Positions 33,841-42,517 are shown, counted from the first letter of the stretch. The stretch is DNA of 64,000 nucleotides from DATCJU01 sp036562635 (GCA_036562635.1 DATCJU010000094.1:22183-86182), one strand, 5' to 3'. Program-made: numbers and translations. Notes: a model not told the origin generated them from the sequence alone.

Positions 33841-36113
33841 TGGCCCGGACGCGACAGCTGCCCGAGCGGGTGACCCTGCTCGGGGTCCGGCACCACGGTC
33901 CCGGCTCGGCCCGGATGGTGGAGACCGCGCTGCGGGCGCTGCAACCGGACCTGGTGCTGGTGGAGGGACCACCCGAGGCGGATCCGCTGGTGGCGCACGT
34001 CGGCGAACTGACCCCGCCGGTGGCGCTGCTGCTGCACGACGAGTCCGAACCGGCACGTGCGGCGTTCTGGCCGTTCGCCCGGTTCTCCCCGGAGTGGCGG
34101 GCGCTGTGCTGGGCGGCGGAACACCGGGTTCCGGTGCGGTTCGTCGACCTGCCCGCGGCGGTGTTCCTGGCCGAGCCGGACGAGCCGGCCGGCTCCGGTG
34201 ACGGGGCACCCACGGAACCCGCCGCGGAGGGGGAGGCGGCGGTGTCCGAGGACCGGCGGGTGCGGGTCGACCCGCTCGGGGTGCTCGCCGAGGCCGCCGG
34301 GTTCGACGACCCGGAGCGCTGGTGGGAGGACGTGGTCGAGCACCGGCTCGCCGGGGACCCGGTCAAGCTCGCCGAGGCGGTCGCCGAGGCGATGACCGCG
34401 CTGCGCGAGGAGTACGCGGCCGCCGTCGACGAGCGCACGCTGCGTCGCGAGGCGGCGATGCGGCAGGCGCTGCGGGCCGCGCTGCGGGAGGTGTCGGGCC
34501 GGATCGTGGTGGTGTGCGGGGCGTGGCACGTCCCCGCGCTGCGGGAACTACCGCCCGCCACCGAGGACACCGCCCTGCTGCGTGGGCTGCCCCGGCGGAA
34601 GGTGTCCGGGAGTTGGGTGCCGTGGAGCCACGGCCGGCTGGCCGCCGCTTCCGGGTACGGGGCCGGCGTGGCCTCCCCCGGCTGGTACGCGCACCTGTGG
34701 GAGCACGCCGGGGCCGGGGACGCGGTCCCGCGGTGGGTGGCCCGGACCTGCCAGGTGCTGCGTGAGGAAGGGCTGCAGGCGTCCACGGCCAGTGCCGTGG
34801 AGGCGGTGCGGCTGGCCGACGCGCTGGCCGCGGTGCGGGGCCGTCCCGCGCCCGGGCTCAGCGAGGTGATGGACGCGACCCTGGCTGTGCTGTGCGGCGG
34901 GGACGACGTGCCGCTGCGGCTGGTGCACCAGCGGCTGGTGGTCGGCGAGGAGCTGGGCGCGGTCGGTGCCGGGGTTCCCCGCTCCCCGCTGGCGGTCGAC
35001 CTGGAGCGGTGGCAGCGCACGCTGCGACTGCGCCCGAAGGCGACCGAACAGCAGCTCCGACTGGACTTGCGCAAGGACACCGACCGGGAACGGTCCCGGC
35101 TGCTGCGGCGGCTCCGGGTGCTGGGGGTGCCCTGGGGGGTGCCGGAGACCACGCGCAGCCTGGGCACGTTCGCCGAGGCCTGGCGGCTGTGCTGGGAGCC
35201 GGAGCTGGCGGTGGCGGTGGCCGAGGCGGCGCGGCACGGCACCACGGTGGCGGGAGCCGCTGAGCAGGTGCTGCGGCTGCGGGCGGCCGAGGCCGGGCAG
35301 GTCGCGGAGGCCGCCGAGGTGCTGCACGCCGCGGTGGGCTGCGAACTGCCGGACGCGGTGACCGCGGCCCGGGCCGCCCTGGACCGGTGTGCGGCGGCGG
35401 CCACCGACGCGGTCGAGCTGCTGGCCGCGCTGCCCGAGCTGGCCGCGACGGTGCGCTACGGCTCGGTGCGGGACAGCGATCCGGAGCTGCTGCGTACCGC
35501 CCTGCACGGTCTGCTGGCCCGTGGTGCGGCCGGGTTGTCGCTGGCCTGCCGGAACGTGGACGACGACACCGCGGAACGGGTGCTGCGGGTACTGGACGAG
35601 GCACACGAGGCGGTGGGGCTGGCCGCGGACGCCGAGCACACCGCCGCGTGGCGGGAGGCGCTGCTGCACCTGGTGCACACCGAGAACGCCCACCCGCTGC
35701 CGGTGGGTCGGGCCACCCGGCTGTTGTGGGAGGGCGGTGACCTGGACACCGAGGCGGTGGCGGTGCGGTTGCACCGGGCGGTGTCCGGGGACGTGACGCG
35801 GGCGACCGCGTTCGTGTCGGGCTTCCTGCGCGGTTCGGCCGCGTTGCTGGCTGCGGACCAGCGGTTGTTGTCGCTGGTGGACGCGTGGCTGACCGGGCTG
35901 TCGGCGGAGGCGTTCGCGGACGCGCTGCCCCTGCTGCGCCGGGCGGTCGCCCACTTCAGCCCGGCCGAGCGGCGCACGATCGCCGAGCGGTTGGGGGCAC
36001 CGGGCACCGCGGAGCTGCGGCGGCACGGAGCGGTCGAGACCGGGTGGGACGTCGAGCGGGCCGGGCGGCTGGCCGGGTTCGTGCGGGGATTGCTGGCGGA
36101 GGTGGGCCGATGA
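33840..36113 (+). CDS. DUF5682 protein (YehM-like)
   Basis: 757 residues, close to the length of E. coli YehM. The N-terminal 230 residues read as an alpha/beta domain: VTLLGVRHHGPGSARMVETAL, LVLVEGPPEADPL, then RIVVVCGAWHVPAL. The RHHGPGS and GAWH motifs recall the EreA/TraB/ChaN-like fold with conserved His and Glu, a possible hydrolase site (inference). The rest is a long helical array rich in Ala, Leu and Glu. It overlaps the genes on both sides (TGATG and ATGA), so the cluster is translated as a unit. Function unknown. Confidence 0.82.
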   Translation: MARTRQLPERVTLLGVRHHGPGSARMVETALRALQPDLVLVEGPPEADPLVAHVGELTPPVALLLHDESEPARAAFWPFARFSPEWRALCWAAEHRVPVRFVDLPAAVFLAEPDEPAGSGDGAPTEPAAEGEAAVSEDRRVRVDPLGVLAEAAGFDDPERWWEDVVEHRLAGDPVKLAEAVAEAMTALREEYAAAVDERTLRREAAMRQALRAALREVSGRIVVVCGAWHVPALRELPPATEDTALLRGLPRRKVSGSWVPWSHGRLAAASGYGAGVASPGWYAHLWEHAGAGDAVPRWVARTCQVLREEGLQASTASAVEAVRLADALAAVRGRPAPGLSEVMDATLAVLCGGDDVPLRLVHQRLVVGEELGAVGAGVPRSPLAVDLERWQRTLRLRPKATEQQLRLDLRKDTDRERSRLLRRLRVLGVPWGVPETTRSLGTFAEAWRLCWEPELAVAVAEAARHGTTVAGAAEQVLRLRAAEAGQVAEAAEVLHAAVGCELPDAVTAARAALDRCAAAATDAVELLAALPELAATVRYGSVRDSDPELLRTALHGLLARGAAGLSLACRNVDDDTAERVLRVLDEAHEAVGLAADAEHTAAWREALLHLVHTENAHPLPVGRATRLLWEGGDLDTEAVAVRLHRAVSGDVTRATAFVSGFLRGSAALLAADQRLLSLVDAWLTGLSAEAFADALPLLRRAVAHFSPAERRTIAERLGAPGTAELRRHGAVETGWDVERAGRLAGFVRGLLAEVGR

Positions 36114-37294
36114 GCGGGGAGCACGCGACGGGTACGGCGGTCGACCCGGCGGAGCGGCTGCGGCGCTGGCGACTGCTGCTGGGTCCGGCGGCCGGGGAGC
36201 TGTGCCAGCTCGACGCGGACGACGCGCGGCGGGACGCGGCGTTGACCGCACTGTACGGCGGGGGTGACGGCAAGGGCGGTCGCGGTGCCGGACTGGGAGG
36301 GAGCGCCCCGGTGCTGCACCGCTGGCTGGGGGACATCCGCACCTACTTCCCCAGCTCCGTGGTGCGGGTGATGCAGCAGGACGCGGTGGAGCGGTTGGGG
36401 CTGACCAAGCTGCTGCTGGAGCCGGAGCTGCTGTCCGGTGTGGAGCCGGACGTGCGGCTGGCCGCCACGCTGGTGTCGCTGTCCCGGGCGATTCCCGAGC
36501 GCACCCGGGAGACCGCCCGTGCCGTGGTGCGCAAGGTGGTCGAGGAGGTGGAGCGCCGCCTGGCCGAACGGGTGGTGTCCGCGGTGACCGGTGCGGTGGA
36601 CCGCTCCCGCCGCACCCGGCGCCCTCGACTGTCCGATGTGGACTGGGACGCGACCATCCGGGCCAACCTGCGGCACTACCAGCCCGAGCAGCGCACCGTG
36701 GTGGTGGAGAAGCTCATCGGCCACCAGCGGCGCAGCCGGGTCGGCGCGCTCAAGGACGTGGTGCTGCTGGTGGACCAGTCGGGGTCGATGGCCGAGTCGG
36801 TGGTGTACTCGGCGATCTTCGGTGCGACCCTGGCCTCGATCCGTGCGGTGTCCACCCGGCTGGTGGTGTTCGACACCGAGGTGGTGGACCTGACCGAGGA
36901 GCTGGCCGATCCGGTGGATCTGCTGTTCTCCACCCAGCTCGGTGGGGGTACCGACATCAACCGGGCGGTGGCCTACGGCCAGAGCCTGGTGCGGCGGCCC
37001 ACGGACACGGTGATGGTGCTGATCAGCGACCTGTACGAGGGCGGGGTGGCCGCCGAGTTGAAGCGCCGGGTGCAGGAGCTGGTGGCAAGCGGGGTGATGG
37101 TGGTGGTGCTGCTGGCGCTGTCGGACAGCGGGACACCGTCCTACGACCACCAGCTGGCGGCGGAGTTGTCCGCGCTGGGTGCCCCGTCGTTCGCCTGCAC
37201 GCCGGATCTGTTCCCCGATCTGCTGGCCACGGCGCTGCGCCGGGAGGACGTGGGAGCCTGGGCCGAGGGAGCCGGGATGGCCGTGGGCCGCTGA
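36110..37294 (+). CDS. VWA-domain protein (YehP-like) of the MoxR cluster
   Basis: 394 residues. The N-terminal half is helical. The C-terminal von Willebrand factor A domain starts near residue 215 and has a complete MIDAS metal site: DQSGS at 222-226, the Thr in GGGTDINRA and the Asp in LISDLYEGG. In MoxR systems the VWA protein binds the ATPase and the client through the MIDAS ion. E. coli YehP is the analogue. The ATG overlaps the DUF5682 stop. A perfect 15-bp hairpin follows the stop after 12 bases and closes the operon. Confidence 0.9.
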   Translation: MSGEHATGTAVDPAERLRRWRLLLGPAAGELCQLDADDARRDAALTALYGGGDGKGGRGAGLGGSAPVLHRWLGDIRTYFPSSVVRVMQQDAVERLGLTKLLLEPELLSGVEPDVRLAATLVSLSRAIPERTRETARAVVRKVVEEVERRLAERVVSAVTGAVDRSRRTRRPRLSDVDWDATIRANLRHYQPEQRTVVVEKLIGHQRRSRVGALKDVVLLVDQSGSMAESVVYSAIFGATLASIRAVSTRLVVFDTEVVDLTEELADPVDLLFSTQLGGGTDINRAVAYGQSLVRRPTDTVMVLISDLYEGGVAAELKRRVQELVASGVMVVVLLALSDSGTPSYDHQLAAELSALGAPSFACTPDLFPDLLATALRREDVGAWAEGAGMAVGR

Positions 37295-37306
37295 CCGGGG
37301 AGGGGT

Positions 37307-37347
37307 GGTGTGCCCGCCCGCACAGGGGGGAGGCGGGCGGGCACACC
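37307..37347 (+). terminator. Terminator of the SWIM-MoxR-VWA operon
   Basis: GGTGTGCCCGCCCGC (37307-37321) and GCGGGCGGGCACACC (37333-37347), 15 perfect pairs with an 11-base loop, starting 12 bases after the VWA gene stop. Confidence 0.85.
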
Positions 37348-37508
37348 GGACCGGTCGGCACCGGGGCCACGCCGAGCGTCGGGGCCGGGTGGCCGCGCCG
37401 CGCGGGTACCGCCGGGCCCGGGCGGGCCGGCGTGCCGGGACGAACCGGGGACCACGGGAGACGGAACCGGTCCCCGATGCGCGATTCGCCTTCCGCCGGG
37501 TCGCTCTT

Positions 37509-37527
37509 TCAGGTTAGGCTCACCTAA
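37509..37527. promoter_or_regulatory. IdeR/DtxR iron box
   Basis: TCAGGTTAGGCTCACCTAA matches the 19-bp IdeR/DtxR consensus TTAGGTTAGGCTAACCTAA at 17 positions and keeps the palindromic core. It is followed 3 bases later by the GGAGG ribosome binding site of the DUF2470 gene, so bound regulator would block initiation of that gene when iron is plentiful. Confidence 0.88.
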
Positions 37528-37543
37528 GTTGGAGGTGAGTCAG

Positions 37544-38362
37544 GTGCCGACGAACTCCTCGCGACCTCAGGTTCCCCGTCCCGCCGAACGCGCCCGGTCG
37601 CTGGCCGCCCGCCCCGGACACGCCGCGCTGCTGCCCTCCGTACCCCCCGACGTCCTGCCCCACGGCATGCCGGTGTCGCACACCGAGACCGTGCGGGTCC
37701 GTCCGCTGCTGCACCACGTCCACGCCGACGGCACCGCCACCGTCCTGCTTCCCGACGACCACCCGCTGGTCGCCGCCATCCACCTGGCCCCGCGCGGCCA
37801 GCACCCCACCGTGCTGGAACTGGCCGACCCCGCGCCGGTGCGGCTGCGCGAGCCGATCCGCGGTCTGCTCTGGCTCACCGGCTGGCTGCACGTCCCCGAC
37901 CCCGCCGAGCAGCGGACCGCCGCCCTGGCCGTCGCCGAGGAGCGGGCCGACCCACGGCTCCTCGACGTGGGACACGGCGCCACCCTGTTGCGCCTGACCC
38001 CGGTGTCGCTGGTGCTGGCCGACGCCGAAGGCACCGCGGCCCTGACCCCCGACGAGTTCGCCGGCGCCGACCCCGACCCGTTCTGCCGGGTCGCCGACCA
38101 CTGGCTGCGCCACCTGGAGTACGGCCACCCCGACGTGATGGGCCGACTGGCCCGGCACCTGCCGGACCGGCTGCGCGGCGGCCACATCCGCCCGCTGGGC
38201 CTGGACCGGATGGGGCTGCGACTCCGGGTGGAGGCCGCGGACGGCGACCACGACGTGCGCCTGGCGTTCTCCCGCCCGGTGCACAGCGCCGACGAGCTGA
38301 CCGGCGAACTGCGCAGGCTGCTCGGCTGCCCCTTCCTGGCCGCGGCCGGGCGACGCGACTGA
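37544..38362 (+). CDS. DUF2470 protein, HugZ-like (iron-regulated)
   Basis: 272 residues. The first 170 or so form a pyridoxamine-phosphate-oxidase-like beta-barrel half. The C-terminal DUF2470 domain (about 195-262) reads EYGHPDVMGRLARHLPDRL followed by PLGLDRMGLRLRVE. The combination occurs in HugZ-type haem oxygenases and haem-utilisation proteins. With the iron box directly upstream, a role in iron recovery from haem or in siderophore handling is a fair inference, but no haem-binding residue can be assigned by eye. Start GTG 37544 is 8 bases after GGAGG; another in-frame GTG lies at 37535. Confidence 0.85.
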   Translation: MPTNSSRPQVPRPAERARSLAARPGHAALLPSVPPDVLPHGMPVSHTETVRVRPLLHHVHADGTATVLLPDDHPLVAAIHLAPRGQHPTVLELADPAPVRLREPIRGLLWLTGWLHVPDPAEQRTAALAVAEERADPRLLDVGHGATLLRLTPVSLVLADAEGTAALTPDEFAGADPDPFCRVADHWLRHLEYGHPDVMGRLARHLPDRLRGGHIRPLGLDRMGLRLRVEAADGDHDVRLAFSRPVHSADELTGELRRLLGCPFLAAAGRRD

Positions 38363-38433
38363 CCCCACCCCACCGGAACGCCCACCCCGGGCAGGGGCCG
38401 ACCACTCGTCTCCCGAACGGCTAGATTGCCCTG

Positions 38434-39204
38434 GTGGCCGAATCGGTGGACCGCGAAGCGAGCACCGCGCGACGCACCGTCGTCGTCGAACTGGCGATCG
38501 TGTTCGGCGCGACCCTCGGCCTGTCCGGGCTGCGCAGCCTGTTGTCCCTGCTGGACTCGCTGCTGCGCCCGGAGCCGTTGAACGAGCAGTCGGTGGCCAT
38601 CAACGCCCCGCGGGCCGAACTTGGGCTGCTCGACCTGGCGTTCCAGCTCACCAGCGTGCTGCAGCTGGCGGCCTGGGGCGGGTTGGGGGCCTACCTGCTG
38701 TGGCGCAGCGGCATCGGGGCCCGCGGTGTCGGGCTGGACCGGTCCCGCCCCCGGCAGGACCTGGTGGCGGGGGTGGGCCTGGCCGCGGTCATCGGCATCC
38801 CCGGGCTGGCGTTCTACCTGGTGATGCGCGGTCTGGGACTGAACCTCACCGTGTTGCCGTCCACCCTGGACGACACCTGGTGGCGGCTCCCGGTGCTGGT
38901 GCTCTCCGCGCTGGCCAACGCGTGGGCCGAGGAGGTCCTGGTCGTCGGCTACCTGCTCAGCCGGTTGCGGCAGCTCGGCTGGTCGGATCGGCGGTCGCTG
39001 CTGGTGTCGGCGGTCCTGCGTGGCTCGTACCACCTCTACCAGGGATTCGGCGGTTTCCTGGGCAACATCGTGATGGGCCTGGTGTACGGCTGGGCATGGC
39101 AACGCACCCACCGGCTGTGGCCCCTGGTGGTCGGGCACGCGCTCATCGACGTGGTCGCGTTCGTCGGTTTCGCGCTGCTCCACCCGTACGTGTCCTGGCT
39201 GTAG
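38434..39204 (+). CDS. CPBP-family intramembrane protease-like protein
   Basis: 256 residues with about eight hydrophobic helices. The CPBP (Rce1-like) core is present: WAEEVLVVGYLL (motif 1, EE), LRGSYHLYQG (motif 2, His) and VVGHALIDVVAF (motif 3, HxxxD). The usual EExxxR Arg is Val here, so motif 1 is altered, which may change or abolish proteolysis. Family members cleave prenylated or other membrane proteins, or act in bacteriocin immunity. No partner gene is adjacent. GTG start at 38434. Confidence 0.85.
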   Translation: MAESVDREASTARRTVVVELAIVFGATLGLSGLRSLLSLLDSLLRPEPLNEQSVAINAPRAELGLLDLAFQLTSVLQLAAWGGLGAYLLWRSGIGARGVGLDRSRPRQDLVAGVGLAAVIGIPGLAFYLVMRGLGLNLTVLPSTLDDTWWRLPVLVLSALANAWAEEVLVVGYLLSRLRQLGWSDRRSLLVSAVLRGSYHLYQGFGGFLGNIVMGLVYGWAWQRTHRLWPLVVGHALIDVVAFVGFALLHPYVSWL

Positions 39205-39485
39205 CCACGGCACCGGGGCGTCGCCCGCACCGCGGTCTCCCCGCCGCCGCGGAGCGGGACCACCGCCCGTTCCTCCTCACCGTACGGCACCGACCGGTGC
39301 CGCCCCGTGCCGTGGACTCGCCCGACCAGCCGGAAACCCCCCGCCTCGCGGTTGCAACGAATCGACCAACAGACCGACGTTCTGTTTCACAAACAATCTG
39401 ACTTTCGGGGGTATCGCTGCGTTTTTCTCTGCGTAACAGCGTTCTTATTGCACGCTCCACTCCGCCCGGCGCTACGCTCGCGGAC
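39205..39485. promoter_or_regulatory. Regulatory region upstream of arcA
   Basis: 281 bases. A hairpin GGCACCG-AC-CGGTGCC (39286-39301) may end the CPBP transcript. Further on, AACAGA-N7-TCTGTT (39368-39386) and CGCTG/CAGCG (about 39416-39442) lie in an unusually AT-rich stretch before the arginine deiminase start. They are candidate operator elements; no known ArgR box is recognisable. Confidence 0.45.
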
Positions 39486-40757
39486 GTGACCGCCCGACAG
39501 GCCACCGACCAGACACCGCAGCCCGATCTCCGGACCTCGCCGAAGGAACTGACCGCCCCCGCCCACCAGGTGGACAGCGAGGTCGGCGTGCTGCGCACCG
39601 TGCTGCTGCACCGGCCCGGCGCCGAACTCAAGCGGCTCACCCCGCGCAACAACGACCAGCTCCTCTTCGACGGCATCCCCTGGGTGGACCGGGCCCAGGA
39701 GGAGCACGACATGTTCGCCGAGACGCTGCGCGGACGCGGGGTCGAGGTCCTGCTGCTGGCGGACCTGCTGACCGAGGCGCTGTCCGACCGGCGGGCCCGC
39801 ACCGCCGGCATCCTGGCCGCGGTGGACGAGCGGCGGCTCGGCCTGGACCTGGCCGACGCCCTGCGCTCGCACCTGTCCTCGCTCAAGCCGGAGGACCTGG
39901 CCACCGTGCTGACCGCGGGCATGACCTTCGAGGAACTGCCCGCCGCCGAGGGCGCGTCGCTGGTGCGGCGGATGCACCACCCGCACGACTTCGCCGTCGA
40001 CCCGCTGCCGAACCTGCTGTTCACCCGGGACTCCTCGGTGTGGGTGGGCGACCGGGTGGCGATCACCTCGCTGGCCATGCCGGCCCGCCGCCGGGAGACC
40101 TCGCTGACCGACCTGGTCTACGCCTACCACCCACGTTTCTCCCGCACCGAACGCGCCTACGGGGCCCACTCCGCCCCGGTCGAGGGCGGGGACGTCCTGC
40201 TGCTGGCCCCGGGGGTGCTGGCCGTCGGCGTGGGTGAGCGCACCACCCCGGCCGGTGCGGAGTCGTTCGCCCGCTCGGTGTTCGCCGACGGGCTGGCGCA
40301 CACCGTGCTGGCGGTGCCGATCGCCCAGCAGCGCGCCACCATGCACCTGGACACCGTGTGCACCATGGTGGACCGCGACGCCATGGTGATGTACCCCGCG
40401 GTGCGGGACACCCTCCAGGCCTATCCGCTGCGTCCCGACGGATCCGGCGGGGTGTCGGTCTCCGGGCCGCTCCCGTTCCTCGACGCGGCGGCCGAGGCGA
40501 TGGGCATCGAGCGACTCCGGGTGATCGACACCGGGCTGGACCCGGTGACCGCGGAACGCGAACAGTGGGACGACGGCAACAACACCCTCGCCGTGGCCCC
40601 CGGCGTGGTGGTCGCCTACGAGCGGAACGTGGAGACCAACGCGCGCCTGGAGGCCGCCGGTGTCGAGGTGCTGCGGATCTCCGGGTCCGAGCTGGGGTCC
40701 GGCCGCGGCGGGCCGCGCTGCATGTCCTGCCCGATCGCCCGTGCTCCGTTGGCGTGA
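39486..40757 (+). CDS. arcA: Arginine deiminase
   Basis: 423 residues. It hydrolyses arginine to citrulline and ammonia. Recognisable parts: LHRPGAELKRLTPRNN, FDGIPWVDRAQEEHD, LFTRDSSVWVG (substrate-binding Asp), MHLDTVCTMVD (catalytic His region) and GGPRCMSCPIAR near the end with the nucleophilic Cys. Length is standard. The usual pathway partners arcB (ornithine carbamoyltransferase) and arcC (carbamate kinase) and the antiporter arcD are not adjacent, so it may serve acid resistance, nitrogen supply or specialised metabolism rather than ATP formation. GTG start. Confidence 0.96.
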   Translation: MTARQATDQTPQPDLRTSPKELTAPAHQVDSEVGVLRTVLLHRPGAELKRLTPRNNDQLLFDGIPWVDRAQEEHDMFAETLRGRGVEVLLLADLLTEALSDRRARTAGILAAVDERRLGLDLADALRSHLSSLKPEDLATVLTAGMTFEELPAAEGASLVRRMHHPHDFAVDPLPNLLFTRDSSVWVGDRVAITSLAMPARRRETSLTDLVYAYHPRFSRTERAYGAHSAPVEGGDVLLLAPGVLAVGVGERTTPAGAESFARSVFADGLAHTVLAVPIAQQRATMHLDTVCTMVDRDAMVMYPAVRDTLQAYPLRPDGSGGVSVSGPLPFLDAAAEAMGIERLRVIDTGLDPVTAEREQWDDGNNTLAVAPGVVVAYERNVETNARLEAAGVEVLRISGSELGSGRGGPRCMSCPIARAPLA

Positions 40758-40819
40758 ACGCGCTGGGCACGGGACCGCGACACCTCGCCCGTGCCCACCG
40801 TTCCCGCCAGGATGGGCAC

Positions 40820-41077
40820 ATGCTGCTCGACGACTGGGTCGCCGCGCTCCGCGCCGAGCTGGGCGTCGGCGTCGAGGTGGACATCCGGACGCTGCTGGAC
40901 ACGGCCCGGGAGGCCGCGCACAACGTGGACCGTCCCGCCGCCCCGCTGACCACGTTCCTGGTGGGGTACGCGGCCGGTGCCCGTGGTGGCGGCCGCGAGG
41001 ACGTGGCCGAGCTGTGCCGGCGGGTGGCCGAGCTGAGCCGGACCTTCACCGCCGGGACACAGGACGGACGTGACTGA
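40820..41077 (+). CDS. DUF6457 small protein
   Basis: 85 residues, helical and acidic. It starts MLLDDWVAALRAELGVGVEVD and contains ILNTAREAAH-like ILLDTAREAAHNVDRPAAPL features as TLLDTAREAAHNVDRPAAPL. This is the pattern of DUF6457, often next to or fused to MobA-type molybdopterin cofactor nucleotidyltransferases; none is seen here. It could bind a nucleotide-transferase partner elsewhere. ATG 40820 is the only start that gives the family length. Confidence 0.75.
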   Translation: MLLDDWVAALRAELGVGVEVDIRTLLDTAREAAHNVDRPAAPLTTFLVGYAAGARGGGREDVAELCRRVAELSRTFTAGTQDGRD

Positions 41078-41086
41078 CCCGCCCGG

Positions 41087-42517
41087 TCAGGCCCGGACCA
41101 GGTCGAGCACCCCGACCAGGGCGTCCCGGTGCACCTCGGTGGGGCACTCGGCCAGCCACGCTCCGACCGTCTCCACGAACTCGGCGGGCTCGGCCGCCTC
41201 GATCGGAGCACCGGGTCGACGGCTGACCGTGACCTCCCCGGGCCCGTTCGGCCAGATCAGCAGCACACCCCGCACCTCGACGTCCGGCAGCAGCTGCTGA
41301 CAGAGCTGCACGGCCTCGGGCAGCCAGGGCTCGCCGGGCAGGGGCCGGTCGTCGTGCAGCACGTTGCCGTGGACGTCGACGGTGTAGTGCCCGGGCGGTC
41401 CCACCCGGGAGCCGAGCAGCACCAGGCGCCGCCCGCACAGCACCGCGTGCCCGACGGCGGCACCGGAGCTCCCCGGCCCGGCGACGTCGTGGAAGATCCG
41501 CACCGCCGGGATGTGGGTGAGGTACCGGGTGAGCAGCTCACCGGTGGCCCGTCGGACGGCGGGTTCCGCCCGCACCACCTCGACCTCGGGCCCGGTGAGC
41601 GGTACCACGCCGGAGCGGTCGAACACCCGGCCCGCCCGCAGTTCGGGGGTGAACACCTCCTCGGCCGCGCGGTGGCGGGTGTACCGACGGACCAGCCAGG
41701 GCAGCACGGCGATCCCGGCGGCCAGCAGCAGCGCCAGTACCGCGTTCCACCGCGCGTCGCGGAAGGTGAGCGCGCCGACCACGGTGAACAGCGCGGCCAG
41801 GCTGTAGGACAACGGCGGCAGCAGCACCGGCACCTGCCGGTCGCGCAGGAGCAGCCCGACGTGCACCACGGGCAGGACGACGGCCGGCAGCGTCCAGGAG
41901 AGCGGTCCGCCCTCGGTGATCCCCCGGACGACCGCCAGCACCAGGACGACGGCGCAGACCACGGCGGCCAGCACCACCGGCAGCCGACCACGGCCGAACG
42001 GTGGTGACCACCGAACCTCCGCCTCCGGATCCACCTCGGCCCACCAGCCGATGTGTTCCGGAGCCAGGTCCGGCAGCTCGGGCACGAAGTCCGGGTCGGC
42101 GTACGGGTCCGGGGCGGACTCGGGCGCGGCCCCCGTGGCCAGGTCCCGCGGCGGCCGCTCGGTGGGGCCGGGGGTGCGGCCCGGGGCCGGTCCGGTGGTA
42201 CCTGCGGCCCCGGCACCGGTCCGTACGGCATCCGGCACACCGTCGTCCGGCCGGGTCGTCCGGCCGGGCTCCCGACCGGCCCGTACGGCACCCGCCCGGT
42301 CGTAGGCGGCGCGCCGCTCGGGGTCGCTCAGGGTGTGGTACGCCTGCTGGACCATGCGGAACAGCCCGGGGGTGCCACCACGGTCCGGGTGTGTCGTCTT
42401 GGCGAGCGACCGGTAGGCCGCCTTGATCTCGGCCGCACTCGCCGTCCGACTGACCCCGAGCACCTCGTAGTAGTCCACCGAGTCCACCGAGGTCACGCCC
42501 GCGCCCCCCAGGCTCAT
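41087..42517 (-). CDS. J-domain membrane protein with NERD-like C-terminal domain
   Basis: 476 residues. The N-terminal J domain (about 12-75) contains YYEVLGVSRTASAAEIKAAY and the HPD of TTHPDRGG, which stimulates an Hsp70 ATPase. A Pro/Gly/Arg-rich linker follows (about 80-165), then four hydrophobic helices (about 185-290). The C-terminal 170 residues (ELLTRYLTHIPAVRIFHDVAG, YTVDVHGNVLHDDRPLPGEP, LPDVEVRGVLLIWP) resemble NERD domains, possibly nuclease-related. Zinc-finger and Gly-Phe domains of DnaJ are absent. Start ATG 42517, or GTG 42496. Role unknown; recruiting DnaK to the membrane is the natural inference. Confidence 0.82.
   Translation of the reverse strand: MSLGGAGVTSVDSVDYYEVLGVSRTASAAEIKAAYRSLAKTTHPDRGGTPGLFRMVQQAYHTLSDPERRAAYDRAGAVRAGREPGRTTRPDDGVPDAVRTGAGAAGTTGPAPGRTPGPTERPPRDLATGAAPESAPDPYADPDFVPELPDLAPEHIGWWAEVDPEAEVRWSPPFGRGRLPVVLAAVVCAVVLVLAVVRGITEGGPLSWTLPAVVLPVVHVGLLLRDRQVPVLLPPLSYSLAALFTVVGALTFRDARWNAVLALLLAAGIAVLPWLVRRYTRHRAAEEVFTPELRAGRVFDRSGVVPLTGPEVEVVRAEPAVRRATGELLTRYLTHIPAVRIFHDVAGPGSSGAAVGHAVLCGRRLVLLGSRVGPPGHYTVDVHGNVLHDDRPLPGEPWLPEAVQLCQQLLPDVEVRGVLLIWPNGPGEVTVSRRPGAPIEAAEPAEFVETVGAWLAECPTEVHRDALVGVLDLVRA

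Noticed and set aside
39486..40757. A complete arginine deiminase (arcABCD) operon.
   Set aside because: Only arcA is present; flanking genes are unrelated.
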